From: Azospirillum brasilense
Lineage (GTDB): Bacteria; Pseudomonadota; Alphaproteobacteria; Azospirillales; Azospirillaceae
DNA: 64,000 nucleotides
NCBI RefSeq assembly: GCF_007827815.1
Contig: NZ_VITH01000015.1
Span: 62,001 to 126,000 of the forward strand
Reading direction: 5' to 3'
The translations under genes and the position numbers were made by a program. Under the pieces are notes generated by a model. That model saw only the letters and a program-made list of their open reading frames with translations. It had not been told where the DNA came from and made no database searches. Every line of letters begins with the position of its first letter. Position 1 is the first letter of the stretch. Positions 18,171-27,081 of the stretch are shown here, one piece after another.

Positions 18171-18962
18171 TCAGAGGTCCTTCGGCAGGTCGGCGGACAG
18201 CCACTTCTGCGCGATGGCGTTCAGCGAGCCGTCGGCCTTGGCCGCCGCCAGGATGCCGTTCAGCTTCTCCAGCAGGGCCGGCTGCTCCTTGCTCAAGCCG
18301 ATGTAGCAGGGGGAGTTCTTGATGAGGAACTTCAGCTCCGGCCGCTTCGGCGGGTTGCGGGCGAGGATCGCCGCCGCCACGACGTTGCCGGACGCCACCA
18401 CCTCGACCTGACCGGACAGGAAGGCGGAGATGGTGCCGTTGTTGTCCTCGTAGCGCTTGATGACCGCGTCGGCCGGGGCGATCTTGGTCAGCTCCAGATC
18501 CTCGATGGCGCCGCGGGTCACGCCGACGGTCTTGCCGGCCAGATCCTCCGGCTTCGCGGCGGTGACGCCGGCCGGGGCGAAGACGCCGTTGAAGAAGGGC
18601 GCGTAGGCGTCGGTGAAGTCGATGACCTTCTCGCGCTCGGCGTTCTTGCCGAGGCTGGAGATGACCAGATCGACCTTGTTGGTCTGCAGGAAGGGGATGC
18701 GGTTGGCGCTGGTCACCGGCACCAGCTCCACCTTCACGCCCATCTTGGCGCCGATCAGCTTCGCCACGTCGATGTCGTAGCCGAGCGGGGCCATGTCCGG
18801 ACCGACCGAGCCGAAGGGCGGGAAGTCCTGCGGGACGGCGACGCGCAGCGTGCCGCGCTTCGTGATGTCCTGCAGGGCGTCGGCCCGCGCGGCGGGGGCC
18901 TGGGCGATGGACAGGCCGGCGACGGCGGCGACGGCCAGGGCGAGCAGGGTCCTGCGCTTCAT
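18171..18962 (-). CDS. Polar amino acid ABC transporter substrate-binding protein
   Basis: This 263-residue periplasmic protein has a signal peptide (MKRRTLLALAVAAVAGLSIA, cleavage near ARA-D) and a type II binding fold of the SBP_bac_3 family: RGTLRVAVPQDFPPFGSV, GYDIDVAKLIGAKMGVKVELVPV, and KVDLVISSLGKNAEREKVIDFTDAY. It is the first gene of the operon and faces the GntR regulator at 19024-19716, 61 bp upstream in the same orientation. The ligand is probably an amino acid or similar organic compound. Confidence 0.92.
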   Translation of the reverse strand: MKRRTLLALAVAAVAGLSIAQAPAARADALQDITKRGTLRVAVPQDFPPFGSVGPDMAPLGYDIDVAKLIGAKMGVKVELVPVTSANRIPFLQTNKVDLVISSLGKNAEREKVIDFTDAYAPFFNGVFAPAGVTAAKPEDLAGKTVGVTRGAIEDLELTKIAPADAVIKRYEDNNGTISAFLSGQVEVVASGNVVAAAILARNPPKRPELKFLIKNSPCYIGLSKEQPALLEKLNGILAAAKADGSLNAIAQKWLSADLPKDL

Positions 18963-19023
18963 GTCTCTAACTCCTTTTTGGCTGGATGAGCCGGTTCTGG
19001 ATGGAATGGGTTGCGTGAAAGGG

Positions 19024-19716
19024 TCAGGCGGGGGCGCCGGGCGAGAGGATCTCGCGCAGGCCGGCCAGGGGATCGGGGGCGGCGGCGAGGTCGAGTCCGT
19101 CCTCGACGCGCCGGATGTGCTCGTCCATCAGCCGCGCCGCCCCGGCGTAGTCGCCGTCGGCCAGCAGCGTCACGATGCCGGCATGGTCGTCGCTGGACGC
19201 CGCGGCGTCCTGGTCGGACTGGTAGAGCATCGAGACCAGCGTCGTGCGCGCGGTCAGGTCGCGCAGGATGTCGGTCAGGAAGGGGTTGCCGAAGGCGTGG
19301 GCGAGGTGGATGTGGAAGTCGCCGAGCAGGCAGGTGCGCGAGCCGACATGGCCGGTGTGCAGCGCCTCGCGCTCTTCCTCGACATGGGCGCGCAGGTGGG
19401 CGACGGCGTCGCCGCGCAACGTGTGCTCCGGAAGCGTGTGCAGATCGCGCAGCATCCCGGTCTCGATCACCCGGCGCGCCTGGAAGGCGGCCCGCGCCTC
19501 CGTCGCCGAGGGCTCGACGACGAACCAGCCGCGCCGGGCGCTGACATGGACGATGCCGCGCGTCTCCAGCCGCATCATCGCCTCGCGCACGCGGGTGCGG
19601 GATACGCCGTAGACCTCGGCCAGCTTCGCCTCGCCCAGCCGGGTGCCGGGCCGCAGCCGGCCGCCCAGGATGGCGGAGATCACGCTGTCTTCGATGCTGT
19701 CGGGAGGCTGGGTCAT
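19024..19716 (-). CDS. GntR family transcriptional regulator, FCD subfamily
   Basis: This 230-residue regulator has a winged helix (SIEDSVISAILGGRLRPGTRLGEAKLAEVYGVSRTRVREAMMRLETRGIV, recognition helix SRTRVREAM) and an FCD ligand domain with metal-type His residues in GDFHIHLAHAFGNPF and DEHIRR. I chose the ATG at 19716; the longer reading frame would add 33 residues translated from a region containing an operator-like palindrome. It lies directly upstream of the amino acid ABC operon on the same strand and probably controls both itself and that operon. Confidence 0.9.
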   Translation of the reverse strand: MTQPPDSIEDSVISAILGGRLRPGTRLGEAKLAEVYGVSRTRVREAMMRLETRGIVHVSARRGWFVVEPSATEARAAFQARRVIETGMLRDLHTLPEHTLRGDAVAHLRAHVEEEREALHTGHVGSRTCLLGDFHIHLAHAFGNPFLTDILRDLTARTTLVSMLYQSDQDAAASSDDHAGIVTLLADGDYAGAARLMDEHIRRVEDGLDLAAAPDPLAGLREILSPGAPA

Positions 19717-19732
19717 CAGGCTGCTGCACCAA

Positions 19733-19746
19733 TCTTGTATACAAGA
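19733..19746. promoter_or_regulatory. GntR/FCD operator-like palindrome
   Basis: TCTTGTATACAAGA is a perfect 14-bp palindrome 17 bp upstream of the GntR gene start. Its core TTGTATACAA fits the TNGT-N-ACNA layout known for FadR/FCD-type GntR regulators. The site is well placed for autorepression. Confidence 0.7.
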
Positions 19747-19983
19747 CTGTTGAGCAAGCAGCGTGCCAACCGGAAAAGCGCGGAAACGCTGAGGCCCGAC
19801 CCTTGTCGCGATCAAAAATTGGGCATGATGCCGACCTGATTAAGCCTTATGCACTCTTCTGCGGCATCGCCTCGTTGCGCTTGCCCCGGATGGTGGAGGA
19901 CGGCGGCGGAAAAGGCGGAACCAACGGCCGCCATCTTCAGTTGGGCTGAGGGACTCTCCCGCTTCGCAAAGAGGACCGTTCCC

Positions 19984-20775
19984 ATGGCTCGTGCAGCCAC
20001 CCATTCCCTTGCCATCGTCACCGGGGCGTCCACCGGCATCGGGCTCGAACTCGCCAAGGAATGCGCCCGGAACGGCTTCGACCTCCTGATTGCCGCCGAC
20101 GATCCGGCCATCGAGGACGCCGCCAAGGAGTTGCGCGCGCTCGGCGTCACGGTGGAGACGGTTCAGGCGGACCTCGCCACCCTCGACGGCGTCGACACGC
20201 TCTGCGCGGCGGTGAAGGGCCGGCCGGTCGACGCACTGCTCGCCAACGCCGGCCACGGGCTGGGCCACGGCTTCCTCGATCAGGATTTCCAGGAGGCCCG
20301 GCACGTCATCGACACCAACATCACCGGCACGCTGTATTTGATCCAGAAGGTCGGCCGCGGCATGCGCGACCGCAAGCGGGGCCGCATCTTGATCACCGGC
20401 TCGATCGCCGGCTTCATGCCGGGCACCTATCAGGCGGTCTACAACGGCACCAAGGCCTTCATCGATTCCTTCTCCTTCGCGCTGCGCCACGAGATCAAGG
20501 ACTCCGGGGTGACGGTCACCTGCCTGATGCCCGGCGCCACCGACACCGAGTTCTTCGAGCGCGCCGGCATGGAGGACACCAAGATCGGCCAGGGCAAGAA
20601 GGACGACCCGGCGATGGTCGCCAAGGTCGGCTTCGACGCGATGATGCGCGGCGACGGCGACGTGGTGGCCGGCTGGAAGAACAAGCTGCAGACCGCCATG
20701 GCCGCCGTGACGCCGTCCGGCGTGCTGGCCGAGCAGCACCGCAAGCAGGCCGAGCCCGGTTCCGGCCATCACTGA
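19984..20775 (+). CDS. Short-chain dehydrogenase/reductase (SDR)
   Basis: This 263-residue cytoplasmic oxidoreductase has the classical SDR features: TGASTGIG cofactor motif (13-20), NAG (88-90), catalytic Ser140 (ITGS), Tyr153 and Lys157 (YNGTK). The C-terminal part (MPGATDTEFFERAGM) matches the DltE-like/YqjQ-type group of unknown substrate. The start at 19984 is the ATG after GAGGACC; the open frame to 19849 is not conserved-looking. It is followed by a zinc alcohol dehydrogenase gene with a 48-bp gap, and may be co-transcribed with it. Confidence 0.88.
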   Translation: MARAATHSLAIVTGASTGIGLELAKECARNGFDLLIAADDPAIEDAAKELRALGVTVETVQADLATLDGVDTLCAAVKGRPVDALLANAGHGLGHGFLDQDFQEARHVIDTNITGTLYLIQKVGRGMRDRKRGRILITGSIAGFMPGTYQAVYNGTKAFIDSFSFALRHEIKDSGVTVTCLMPGATDTEFFERAGMEDTKIGQGKKDDPAMVAKVGFDAMMRGDGDVVAGWKNKLQTAMAAVTPSGVLAEQHRKQAEPGSGHH

Positions 20776-20823
20776 TCGATACCCGCCCGGCCCCCTTCCA
20801 CCACCCCTACGGAGGAGCTTCCC

Positions 20824-21996
20824 ATGAAAGCCCTGGTCTGGCACGGCACCGCGGACATCCGTTACGACACCGTCCCCGACCCGGAGATCGAGCAGCCCCG
20901 CGACGCCATCGTCAAGGTCACGTCCTGCGCCATCTGCGGTTCGGATCTGCACCTCTACGACCACTTCATGCCCGGCATGGAAAAGGGCGACATCATGGGC
21001 CACGAGTTCATGGGCGAGGTCGTCGACGTCGGGGCCGAGGCCAAGAGCGCCCTGAAGGTCGGCGACCGCGTGGTCGTTCCCTTCACCATCTGGTGCGGCG
21101 AGTGCGACCAGTGCCGCCGCGGCAACTATTCGGTCTGCGAGCGCTCCAACCGCAACAAGGCGATGGCCGACAAGCTGTTCGGCCACACCACCGCCGGGCT
21201 GTTCGGCTACACCCACCTGACCGGCGGTTATGCGGGCGGACAGGCGGAGTATGTGCGCGTCCCCTTCGCCGACCGCACCCATGTGAAGATCCCGGACGGG
21301 CTGACCGACGAGCAGGTGCTGTTCCTCGGCGACATCTTCCCCACCGGCTGGCAGGCCGCGGCGCAGTGCGACATCCAGCCGACCGACACGTTGGCGATCT
21401 GGGGCTGCGGCCCGGTCGGGCAGATGACGATCCGCAGCGCCGTCCTGCTGGGCGCCAAGCAGGTCATCGCCATCGACCGCGTGCCCGAGCGCCTGTCCAT
21501 GGCCAAGGCCGGCGGCGCCATCACCATCAATTTCGAGGAGGAGAGCGTCGTCGAGCGGCTGAACGAGCTGACCGGCGGCAAGGGTCCGGAGAAGTGCATC
21601 GACGCCGTCGGCATGGAGGCGCACGCCACCGCCACGCTCGACTCCATGTACGACCGCGCCAAGCAGGCGCTGGCCCTGGAATCCGACCGCGCCCATGTGC
21701 TGCGCGAGATGATGTATGTCTGCCGCCCCGCCGGCACGCTGTCGATACCCGGCGTCTATGGCGGGCTGATCGACAAGGTCCCCTTCGGCATGTCGATGAA
21801 CAAGGGCCTGACCTGGCGCATGGGCCAGACCCACGTCAACCGCTGGACCGACGACCTGCTGCGCCGCATCCAGGAGGGTCAGATCGACCCGTCCTTCGTC
21901 ATCACCCACACCGTGGGTCTGGCCGACGGGCCGGGCATGTACCAGACCTTCCGCGACAAGCAGGACGGCTGCATCAAGGTCGTGCTCAAGCCGTAA
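20824..21996 (+). CDS. Zinc-dependent alcohol/formaldehyde dehydrogenase-like MDR protein
   Basis: This 390-residue medium-chain dehydrogenase has catalytic zinc ligands Cys38 (CAICGSDLH) and the GHE motif (59-61), structural zinc cysteines 91, 94, 97 and 105 (CGECDQC...C), and the Rossmann motif GCGPVGQ. The length, the GDIFPTGW segment and the extended region before the C-terminus resemble the glutathione-independent formaldehyde dehydrogenase-like branch. A clear GGAGG precedes the ATG. The substrate is not determinable; the neighbouring SDR and membrane protein give no decisive clue. Confidence 0.9.
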   Translation: MKALVWHGTADIRYDTVPDPEIEQPRDAIVKVTSCAICGSDLHLYDHFMPGMEKGDIMGHEFMGEVVDVGAEAKSALKVGDRVVVPFTIWCGECDQCRRGNYSVCERSNRNKAMADKLFGHTTAGLFGYTHLTGGYAGGQAEYVRVPFADRTHVKIPDGLTDEQVLFLGDIFPTGWQAAAQCDIQPTDTLAIWGCGPVGQMTIRSAVLLGAKQVIAIDRVPERLSMAKAGGAITINFEEESVVERLNELTGGKGPEKCIDAVGMEAHATATLDSMYDRAKQALALESDRAHVLREMMYVCRPAGTLSIPGVYGGLIDKVPFGMSMNKGLTWRMGQTHVNRWTDDLLRRIQEGQIDPSFVITHTVGLADGPGMYQTFRDKQDGCIKVVLKP

Positions 21997-22010
21997 CAGG
22001 GAGGGGTGTC

Positions 22011-22544
22011 ATGGCGTATTACCGCAGGAATTCGTCCGCCGACCGGATGGCCCGTGGCTTGGGCTGGTTCAGCATCGGCCTGGGTGTGGCCGAACTGGTG
22101 GCCGGGCGCCGGATCGCCCGCTGGATGGGGATGGAGGAGCAGGCCGGGCTGATCCGCTCCTATGGTGCCCGCGAGGTGGCGACCGGCGTCGGCTTGCTGG
22201 CGATGGGCGACGCCCGCCCCTGGATGTGGGGGCGGGTCGCCGGGGACGCGCTGGACCTCGCCACGCTGGCGTCGGCGCACCACGACGGCAACCCGCGCCG
22301 GGAGAACGTCGCCACGGCGCTGGGCGCGGTCGCGGCGGTGACGGCGCTCGACGTGCTGTGCACGGCGATGCTGCACCGGGAGGAGGCAACGGCCTGGACG
22401 CCGCACCCCGACTACAGCGACCGCAGCGGCCTGCCGCGCCCGCCCGCCGCCATGCGCGGCGCTGCCAAGGACGCCCCGATCCCCGCCGACATGCGGACCC
22501 CGGACATACTGCGCTTCCAGCCGGCCGCGGCGGCTCCGCTATAG
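22011..22544 (+). CDS. Small membrane protein of unknown function
   Basis: This 177-residue protein has weak hydrophobic helices (GLGWFSIGLGVAELVAGRRIARWMGM, YGAREVATGVGLLAMG, ATALGAVAAVTALDVLCTAML) and a hydrophilic Pro-rich C-terminus. Similar proteins are found next to, or fused with, cyclase/dehydrase domains in other bacteria, but that domain is absent here. It starts 14 bp after the alcohol dehydrogenase stop with GGGAGGGG upstream, so it is in that operon. I cannot assign a function. Confidence 0.7.
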   Translation: MAYYRRNSSADRMARGLGWFSIGLGVAELVAGRRIARWMGMEEQAGLIRSYGAREVATGVGLLAMGDARPWMWGRVAGDALDLATLASAHHDGNPRRENVATALGAVAAVTALDVLCTAMLHREEATAWTPHPDYSDRSGLPRPPAAMRGAAKDAPIPADMRTPDILRFQPAAAAPL

Positions 22545-22663
22545 CCCTCGCCCCTCTGGGGAGAGGGTGGCCCGTAGGGCCGGGTGAGGGGGTTGCGCTT
22601 GTGCCAAACGGTCCAACCCGCGCAACCCCCTCACCCCAACCCTCTCCCCGGAGGGGAGAGGGG
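22545..22663. repeat. Palindromic intergenic element, full copy
   Basis: Two palindromic arms (22545-22567 and 22640-22663, each CCCTCxCCCC...GGGGAGAGGG) flank a core with GGGTGAGGGGGTTGCGC and its complement GCGCAACCCCCTCACCC. The whole unit is one large inverted repeat of about 119 bp between convergent genes (membrane protein and ybdD); the same architecture recurs at 43559 and 60697. Confidence 0.85.
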
Positions 22664-22674
22664 ACAACACACCC

Positions 22675-22878
22675 TCAGCAACACCCTGCCTTGCCGGCGC
22701 CGTAACGGGCCTGCAGTCGGTTGTCGAGGAACTCGGTGTAGGTCATCGCCGGCTGGTCGGGGTGCCGGGTCCGCATGTGTTCCAGATAGGTGTCGTAGTC
22801 CGGCACCCCGATCATGAGCTTGGCCGTCTGCTCGAAGTAACCGCGGAACCGGCTGAGGTTGCTTTTCAAGCCGCTCAT
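22675..22878 (-). CDS. YbdD/YjiX family small protein
   Basis: This 67-residue protein with RFRGYFEQTAKLMIGVPDYDTYLEHMRTRHPDQPAMTYTEFLDNRLQARYG is a clear YbdD/YjiX homologue; such proteins are encoded after CstA/BtsT and are needed for full transporter activity in enterobacteria. The ATG at 22878 is preceded by GGAAAAGGA. It follows cstA on the same strand, separated by a strong hairpin at 22899-22934. Confidence 0.92.
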   Translation of the reverse strand: MSGLKSNLSRFRGYFEQTAKLMIGVPDYDTYLEHMRTRHPDQPAMTYTEFLDNRLQARYGAGKAGCC

Positions 22879-22898
22879 CCGTCGTCCTTTTCCAAGAG

Positions 22899-22934
22899 AC
22901 CGTTCCCTCACTCCCGAAGGGGTGAGGGAACGGT
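22899..22934 (-). terminator. Strong hairpin between cstA and ybdD
   Basis: ACCGTTCCCTCAC (22899-22911) and GTGAGGGAACGGT (22922-22934) form a perfect 13-bp stem; the loop can pair further through CCC/GGG. No U-tract follows on the minus strand, so partial attenuation or mRNA processing between cstA and ybdD is more likely than full termination. The CCCTCAC...GTGAGGG core resembles the palindromic element family. Confidence 0.6.
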
Positions 22935-22944
22935 GTGCTCCGAT

Positions 22945-25011
22945 TCAATCCCCGGCCCGCGCGGTGGCTCCGCCCGTCGGGATTTCCCGTGTCGTCGGGC
23001 GGTCGCTGCGCAGCGCCTTCAGGCAGGACTGGATGCCGAAGAGCAGCACCGCCAGCACCACCAGAACGAACAGCGAGGCCAGGGCCGCGTCCAGGTAATC
23101 GTTGAAGATCACCTGCCGCATCTGCTCCATCGAGGTCGCCGGGGCGAGCAGCCGGCCCTCGTTGGCGGCGGTGCTGAAGCGCTCGGCGTGGGCGAGGAAG
23201 CCGATCGCCGGGTTGCTGTGGAAGACCTTCTGCACGCCCGCGGTCAGGGTGCAGATCAGCAGCCACGCCGCCGGCACCATGGTCACCCAGGCGTAGCGCT
23301 CCCGCTTCATCCGGAACAGCACCACCGTCGCCAGGATCAGCGCGATCCCCGCCAGCATCTGGTTGGAGATGCCAAACAGCGGCCAGAAGGTGTTGATGCC
23401 GCCCAGCGGATCGACCACCCCCTGGTAGAGGATGTAGCCCCAGGCGGCGACGCACAGGCCGGTGGCGATCAGGTTGCCGGCCCAGGACGCCGTGCGCTGC
23501 AGTGGCTTGAAGAAGACGCCCAGCAGGTCCTGCAGCATGAACCGCCCGGCGCGGGTTCCGGCGTCGACGGCGGTCAGGATGAACAGCGCCTCGAACAGGA
23601 TGGCGAAATGGTACCAGAAGGCCATCATGCCCTTGCCGCCGAACAGCTCGGAGAAGATCTGCGCCATGCCGACCGCCAGCGTCGGCGCGCCGCCGGCCCG
23701 TGACAGGATGCTCACCTCGCCGACGTCCTGCGCCGTCCGGGTGATCATCTCCGGCGTGATGACGAAGCCCCAATTGTTGATGACCTGGGCCGCCGACTCC
23801 GCCGTGGTGCCGAGCAGCGCGGGCGGGCTGTTCATGGCGAAATAGATGCCCGGCTCGATGCAGGAGGCGGCGACCAGCGCCATGACGGCGACGAAGGACT
23901 CCGTCAGCATGCCGCCGTAGCCGATGAAGCGGGTGTGAAGCTCGTTCTCCACCATCTTCGGCGTGGTGCCCGACGAGATCAGGGCGTGGAAGCCCGACAC
24001 CGCGCCGCAGGCGATGGTGATGAACAGGAAGGGGAACAGGCTGCCCGACCACACCGGCCCGGTGCCGTCGACGAAGCGGGTGACGCTGGGCATCTTCATC
24101 GGCGGCGCGACGAGCAGGATGCACAGCGCCAGCATCACGATGGTGCCGACCTTGAGGAAGGTCGACAGATAGTCGCGCGGCGCCAGCAGCAGCCACACCG
24201 GCAGCACCGACGCCACGAAGCCGTAGCCGATCAGGATCCAGGTGATCTGGATGCCGGTCAGCGTGAAGACCGGCGCCCACGTCTCGCTCTGCGCCACCTG
24301 TCCGCCGAGCAGGATGGCGGCGATCAGCAGGAAGAAGCCGACCACCGAGATCTCGCCGATCCGGCCGGGGCGCAGGAAGCGCATGTAGACGCCCATGAAC
24401 AGGGCGATCGGCACGGTGGCGGCGACTGTGAAGAAGCCCCACGGGCTGTTGGTCAGCGCCTTGACCACGACCAGGGCCAGCACCGCCAGGATGATGACCA
24501 TGATCATGAAGGTGCCGAACAGGGCGATGACGCCGGGGATGTCCCCCAGCTCGGCCTTGATCAACTCACCGAGCGACCGCCCGTCGCGGCGCATCGAGAC
24601 GAACAGGATCATGAAGTCCTGGACCGCCCCGGCGACCACCACGCCGGCCAGGATCCACAGCATGCCCGGCAGATAGCCCATCTGGGCCGCCAGCACCGGG
24701 CCGACCAGCGGGCCGGCGCCGGCGATGGCCGCGAAATGGTGGCCGAACAGGACGTACTGGTTGGTCGGGACGTAGTCCAACCCGTCGTTGTGGCGCATCG
24801 CCGGTGTCGGGCGCGCCGGGTCCAGCCGCATGACGCGGGTTGCGATGAACAGGCTGTAGTAGCGGTAGGAGACCAGATAAGTACAGACGGCGGCCACGAC
24901 CAGCCAGAGGGCGTTGATGGTCTCGCCGCGCGCCAGGGCGACGGTGCCGAGCGCGAAGGCGCCCAGCACGGCGAGGACCAGCCACGGCGCGTGATTGAGG
25001 ATGCGGGGCAT
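22945..25011 (-). CDS. cstA: Carbon starvation protein / pyruvate transporter CstA
   Basis: This 688-residue inner-membrane protein has about 16-18 helices and the CstA signatures RPTPAMRHNDGLDYVPTNQYVLFGHHFAAIAGAGPLVGPVLAAQMGYLPGMLWI and MRRDGRSLGELIKAELGDIPG. The family imports peptides and pyruvate in carbon-limited cells, working with the YbdD-type protein encoded next. I chose the ATG at 25011, 5 bp after GGGAGGAG, rather than the upstream in-frame start at 25026. A dyad (25026-25042) overlaps its leader. Confidence 0.95.
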   Translation of the reverse strand: MPRILNHAPWLVLAVLGAFALGTVALARGETINALWLVVAAVCTYLVSYRYYSLFIATRVMRLDPARPTPAMRHNDGLDYVPTNQYVLFGHHFAAIAGAGPLVGPVLAAQMGYLPGMLWILAGVVVAGAVQDFMILFVSMRRDGRSLGELIKAELGDIPGVIALFGTFMIMVIILAVLALVVVKALTNSPWGFFTVAATVPIALFMGVYMRFLRPGRIGEISVVGFFLLIAAILLGGQVAQSETWAPVFTLTGIQITWILIGYGFVASVLPVWLLLAPRDYLSTFLKVGTIVMLALCILLVAPPMKMPSVTRFVDGTGPVWSGSLFPFLFITIACGAVSGFHALISSGTTPKMVENELHTRFIGYGGMLTESFVAVMALVAASCIEPGIYFAMNSPPALLGTTAESAAQVINNWGFVITPEMITRTAQDVGEVSILSRAGGAPTLAVGMAQIFSELFGGKGMMAFWYHFAILFEALFILTAVDAGTRAGRFMLQDLLGVFFKPLQRTASWAGNLIATGLCVAAWGYILYQGVVDPLGGINTFWPLFGISNQMLAGIALILATVVLFRMKRERYAWVTMVPAAWLLICTLTAGVQKVFHSNPAIGFLAHAERFSTAANEGRLLAPATSMEQMRQVIFNDYLDAALASLFVLVVLAVLLFGIQSCLKALRSDRPTTREIPTGGATARAGD

Positions 25012-25025
25012 GCGTACTCCTCCCA

Positions 25026-25042
25026 AACGATTCGCAATCGTT
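25026..25042. promoter_or_regulatory. Dyad in the cstA leader
   Basis: AACGATT (25026-25032) and AATCGTT (25036-25042) form a perfect inverted repeat with a 3-bp spacer, ending 15 bp before the cstA start. It could be an operator that overlaps the ribosome-binding region; the regulator is unknown. Confidence 0.4.
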
Positions 25043-25155
25043 GAAAAGCACGATGAACCTGATGAAAACGATGGAGAATCATCCTCTCATCACGCCCGAA
25101 CGGGAAGAGCAAACTCGCCGGTCGCGACAAAATGGGTCAAAAATAAGGCGTACCC

Positions 25156-25449
25156 TCAATTTGAGCGGGCAGCCCGCCGTTGCCGGATGATGAGGGCGCC
25201 ATGGACGACACCGGCGCCCAGGCTGGTGTGACCGCTGAACATGACGAGGCCAAGCCCCCAGCCCTGCCACGACACGAGGAGACCCAGCGCGCCCAGCAGG
25301 GAAACCGCCCCGCCGACGCGCAGGGCGAGCGTCGCGGGCGCCGGCAGGGGCCGTCCGAACAGGTCATGCTGCGGACGATCCATCGCGAAGGCCAGCGCGG
25401 CGAACCCCGTCAGGCACAGGATGAAGGAGGACAGGTGGATCATGGTCAT
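25156..25449 (-). CDS. DUF3325 family small membrane protein
   Basis: This 97-residue protein with three hydrophobic segments (IHLSSFILCLTGFAALAFAMDR, PATLALRVGGAVSLLGALGLLVSW, LGLVMFSGHTSLGAGVVHGALI) matches DUF3325, typically found with PepSY and DUF3649 proteins in iron-siderophore clusters. The start overlaps the stop of the PepSY gene (ATGA at 25446-25449). Its biochemical role is unknown. Confidence 0.8.
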   Translation of the reverse strand: MTMIHLSSFILCLTGFAALAFAMDRPQHDLFGRPLPAPATLALRVGGAVSLLGALGLLVSWQGWGLGLVMFSGHTSLGAGVVHGALIIRQRRAARSN

Positions 25450-27068
25450 CCCTCGCGGAGAACGGCGCCACCGGCCGGCTTGTTGACGGTTTTGCGGGCG
25501 GGCCGCGTCTTGGGCTGGTGGCGGAGGGTGCGGAGCGCCAGGACGGCGTGGAGCGCCGCCAGCGCCCAGCACATCAGGTCCATGCCGACGAACACCCAGT
25601 CGCCGTCGGCCAAGCTGCGCCAGAAAGGCCGCTGCGTGGTCGCGGCGTTGAGCATGGGCAGCAACGCCAGCAGCGCCGCGGCCAGCCACAGCTGCTCGAC
25701 CCAGGCCTTCTTTGCCGGACGCAGCACGCCGTGCAGCAGAGTCAGCGCCCAGACGATGAAGAAGCTGTGGATTTCCCAGTTGGCGCGCTCCGCCAGGGTC
25801 TCCGGCAGCAGGCGGTTCGCCCACAGGAAGGCCGCCATGGCGACCGACAGGCCGGCGATGCTGGCGATGTTCAGCCGCTCCACGACGTGGAAGCCGACAT
25901 GGGGCCGGGCCGGATCGGGCAGCTTCTGCCGGCGCTTCACCGTCCACATCACCAGACCGGTGCCCACCATGGCGGTGCCGGCGAGGCTGACCAGGAAATA
26001 GAGCCAGCGCGTCACCAAGTCGCTGAAGCGCCCCAGATGCAGGGCGTAGAGCACGCCGCGCGTCTCCGCCGCCGGCCCCACCCCTTCATGGACGGCCAGC
26101 AGCTTGCCGGTGGTCCCTTCGAATTCCAGATACTGCGGACTCATCGACACGCGTCCGCCGTCGCCGCGCGCCACCGCCACCCGCGCCGCCGCGTCGCCGG
26201 GATGCGTGGCGGTGACCCGCCCGACGCCGTCGCGGCCCCAGCGCTCCTGGGCGTGGCGCACCATGTCCTCGATCGAGGCGAGCGGCGCCTTTTCGCCGCT
26301 GGGCTTGCCCGGCTGGATGAAGGCGCTGAGTTCGGCGTTGAGCTGCTGGCGGTCCGCCGCGGTCTTGATCCCCGCCTGCTGGCCCCAGGGCATGTAGAGC
26401 GCCATCAGCGTCACCAGCCCGGTGTAGGTGATCATGGCGTGGAACGGCAGCCCGAACACCGACAGCGCGTTGTGCGCGTCGAGCCAGGAGCGCTGCCCCT
26501 TGCCCCAGCGGAAGGTGAAGAAATCGACGAAGATCTTCTTGTGGGTGATGACCCCGCTGACGATGGCCACCAGCATGAACATCGCTGCGACGCCGGCGAT
26601 CCAGCGTCCCCACACCACCGGCATGTAATGGAACTGGAAATGGAAGCGATAGAAGAAGTCGCCGCCCAGCGTCGCGCGCGACGACACCGTCTGCCCGGTC
26701 GCCGGGTCGAAATTGCCCTCGCCAAAACCGCGCTGGCCGGGAGCCGCCCCGGCGGTGCGCCAGAAGGCGTAGACGCTGTTGTTGCGGGCGTCCGGCAGGC
26801 GCAGGCTCCATTGCGGACTGCCCGGCACCAGGGCGACCAGTTCGTCGGCCACCCGCTGGGCCACCACGGCCTGATCCGGAACCCCGCTCTGCGCCGGCAG
26901 CTCGGGGCGCATCCATTGCGACAGCTCGTCCTTGAAGTAGGACACCGTCCCGGTGAGGAACATCGCGTAGAGCACCCAGCCGAGAAGCAGCCCGACCCAC
27001 GTGTGCAGGTCGGACATGCTCTGGCGAAGGCCACGGCCGTCGGGGCGCGCTTGTTGGTCCGTCGTCAC
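25446..27068 (-). CDS. PepSY-associated transmembrane helix protein
   Basis: This 540-residue inner-membrane protein has the PepSY-TM layout: first helix in MSDLHTWVGLLLGWVLYAMFLTGTVSYFK, a periplasmic segment, helices with paired histidines (FHFQFHYMPVVWGRW, WLDAHNALSVFGLPFHAMITYTG), and C-terminal helices. Family members next to siderophore receptors are proposed ferric-siderophore reductases or permease-like factors. I chose GTG 27068, preceded by GGGGAG at 6 bp, because the longer frame adds an Arg/Cys-rich tail. It is 13 bp downstream of the DUF3649 gene and overlaps the DUF3325 gene. Confidence 0.88.
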   Translation of the reverse strand: MTTDQQARPDGRGLRQSMSDLHTWVGLLLGWVLYAMFLTGTVSYFKDELSQWMRPELPAQSGVPDQAVVAQRVADELVALVPGSPQWSLRLPDARNNSVYAFWRTAGAAPGQRGFGEGNFDPATGQTVSSRATLGGDFFYRFHFQFHYMPVVWGRWIAGVAAMFMLVAIVSGVITHKKIFVDFFTFRWGKGQRSWLDAHNALSVFGLPFHAMITYTGLVTLMALYMPWGQQAGIKTAADRQQLNAELSAFIQPGKPSGEKAPLASIEDMVRHAQERWGRDGVGRVTATHPGDAAARVAVARGDGGRVSMSPQYLEFEGTTGKLLAVHEGVGPAAETRGVLYALHLGRFSDLVTRWLYFLVSLAGTAMVGTGLVMWTVKRRQKLPDPARPHVGFHVVERLNIASIAGLSVAMAAFLWANRLLPETLAERANWEIHSFFIVWALTLLHGVLRPAKKAWVEQLWLAAALLALLPMLNAATTQRPFWRSLADGDWVFVGMDLMCWALAALHAVLALRTLRHQPKTRPARKTVNKPAGGAVLREG

Positions 27069-27081
27069 GCTCGGCTCCCCA

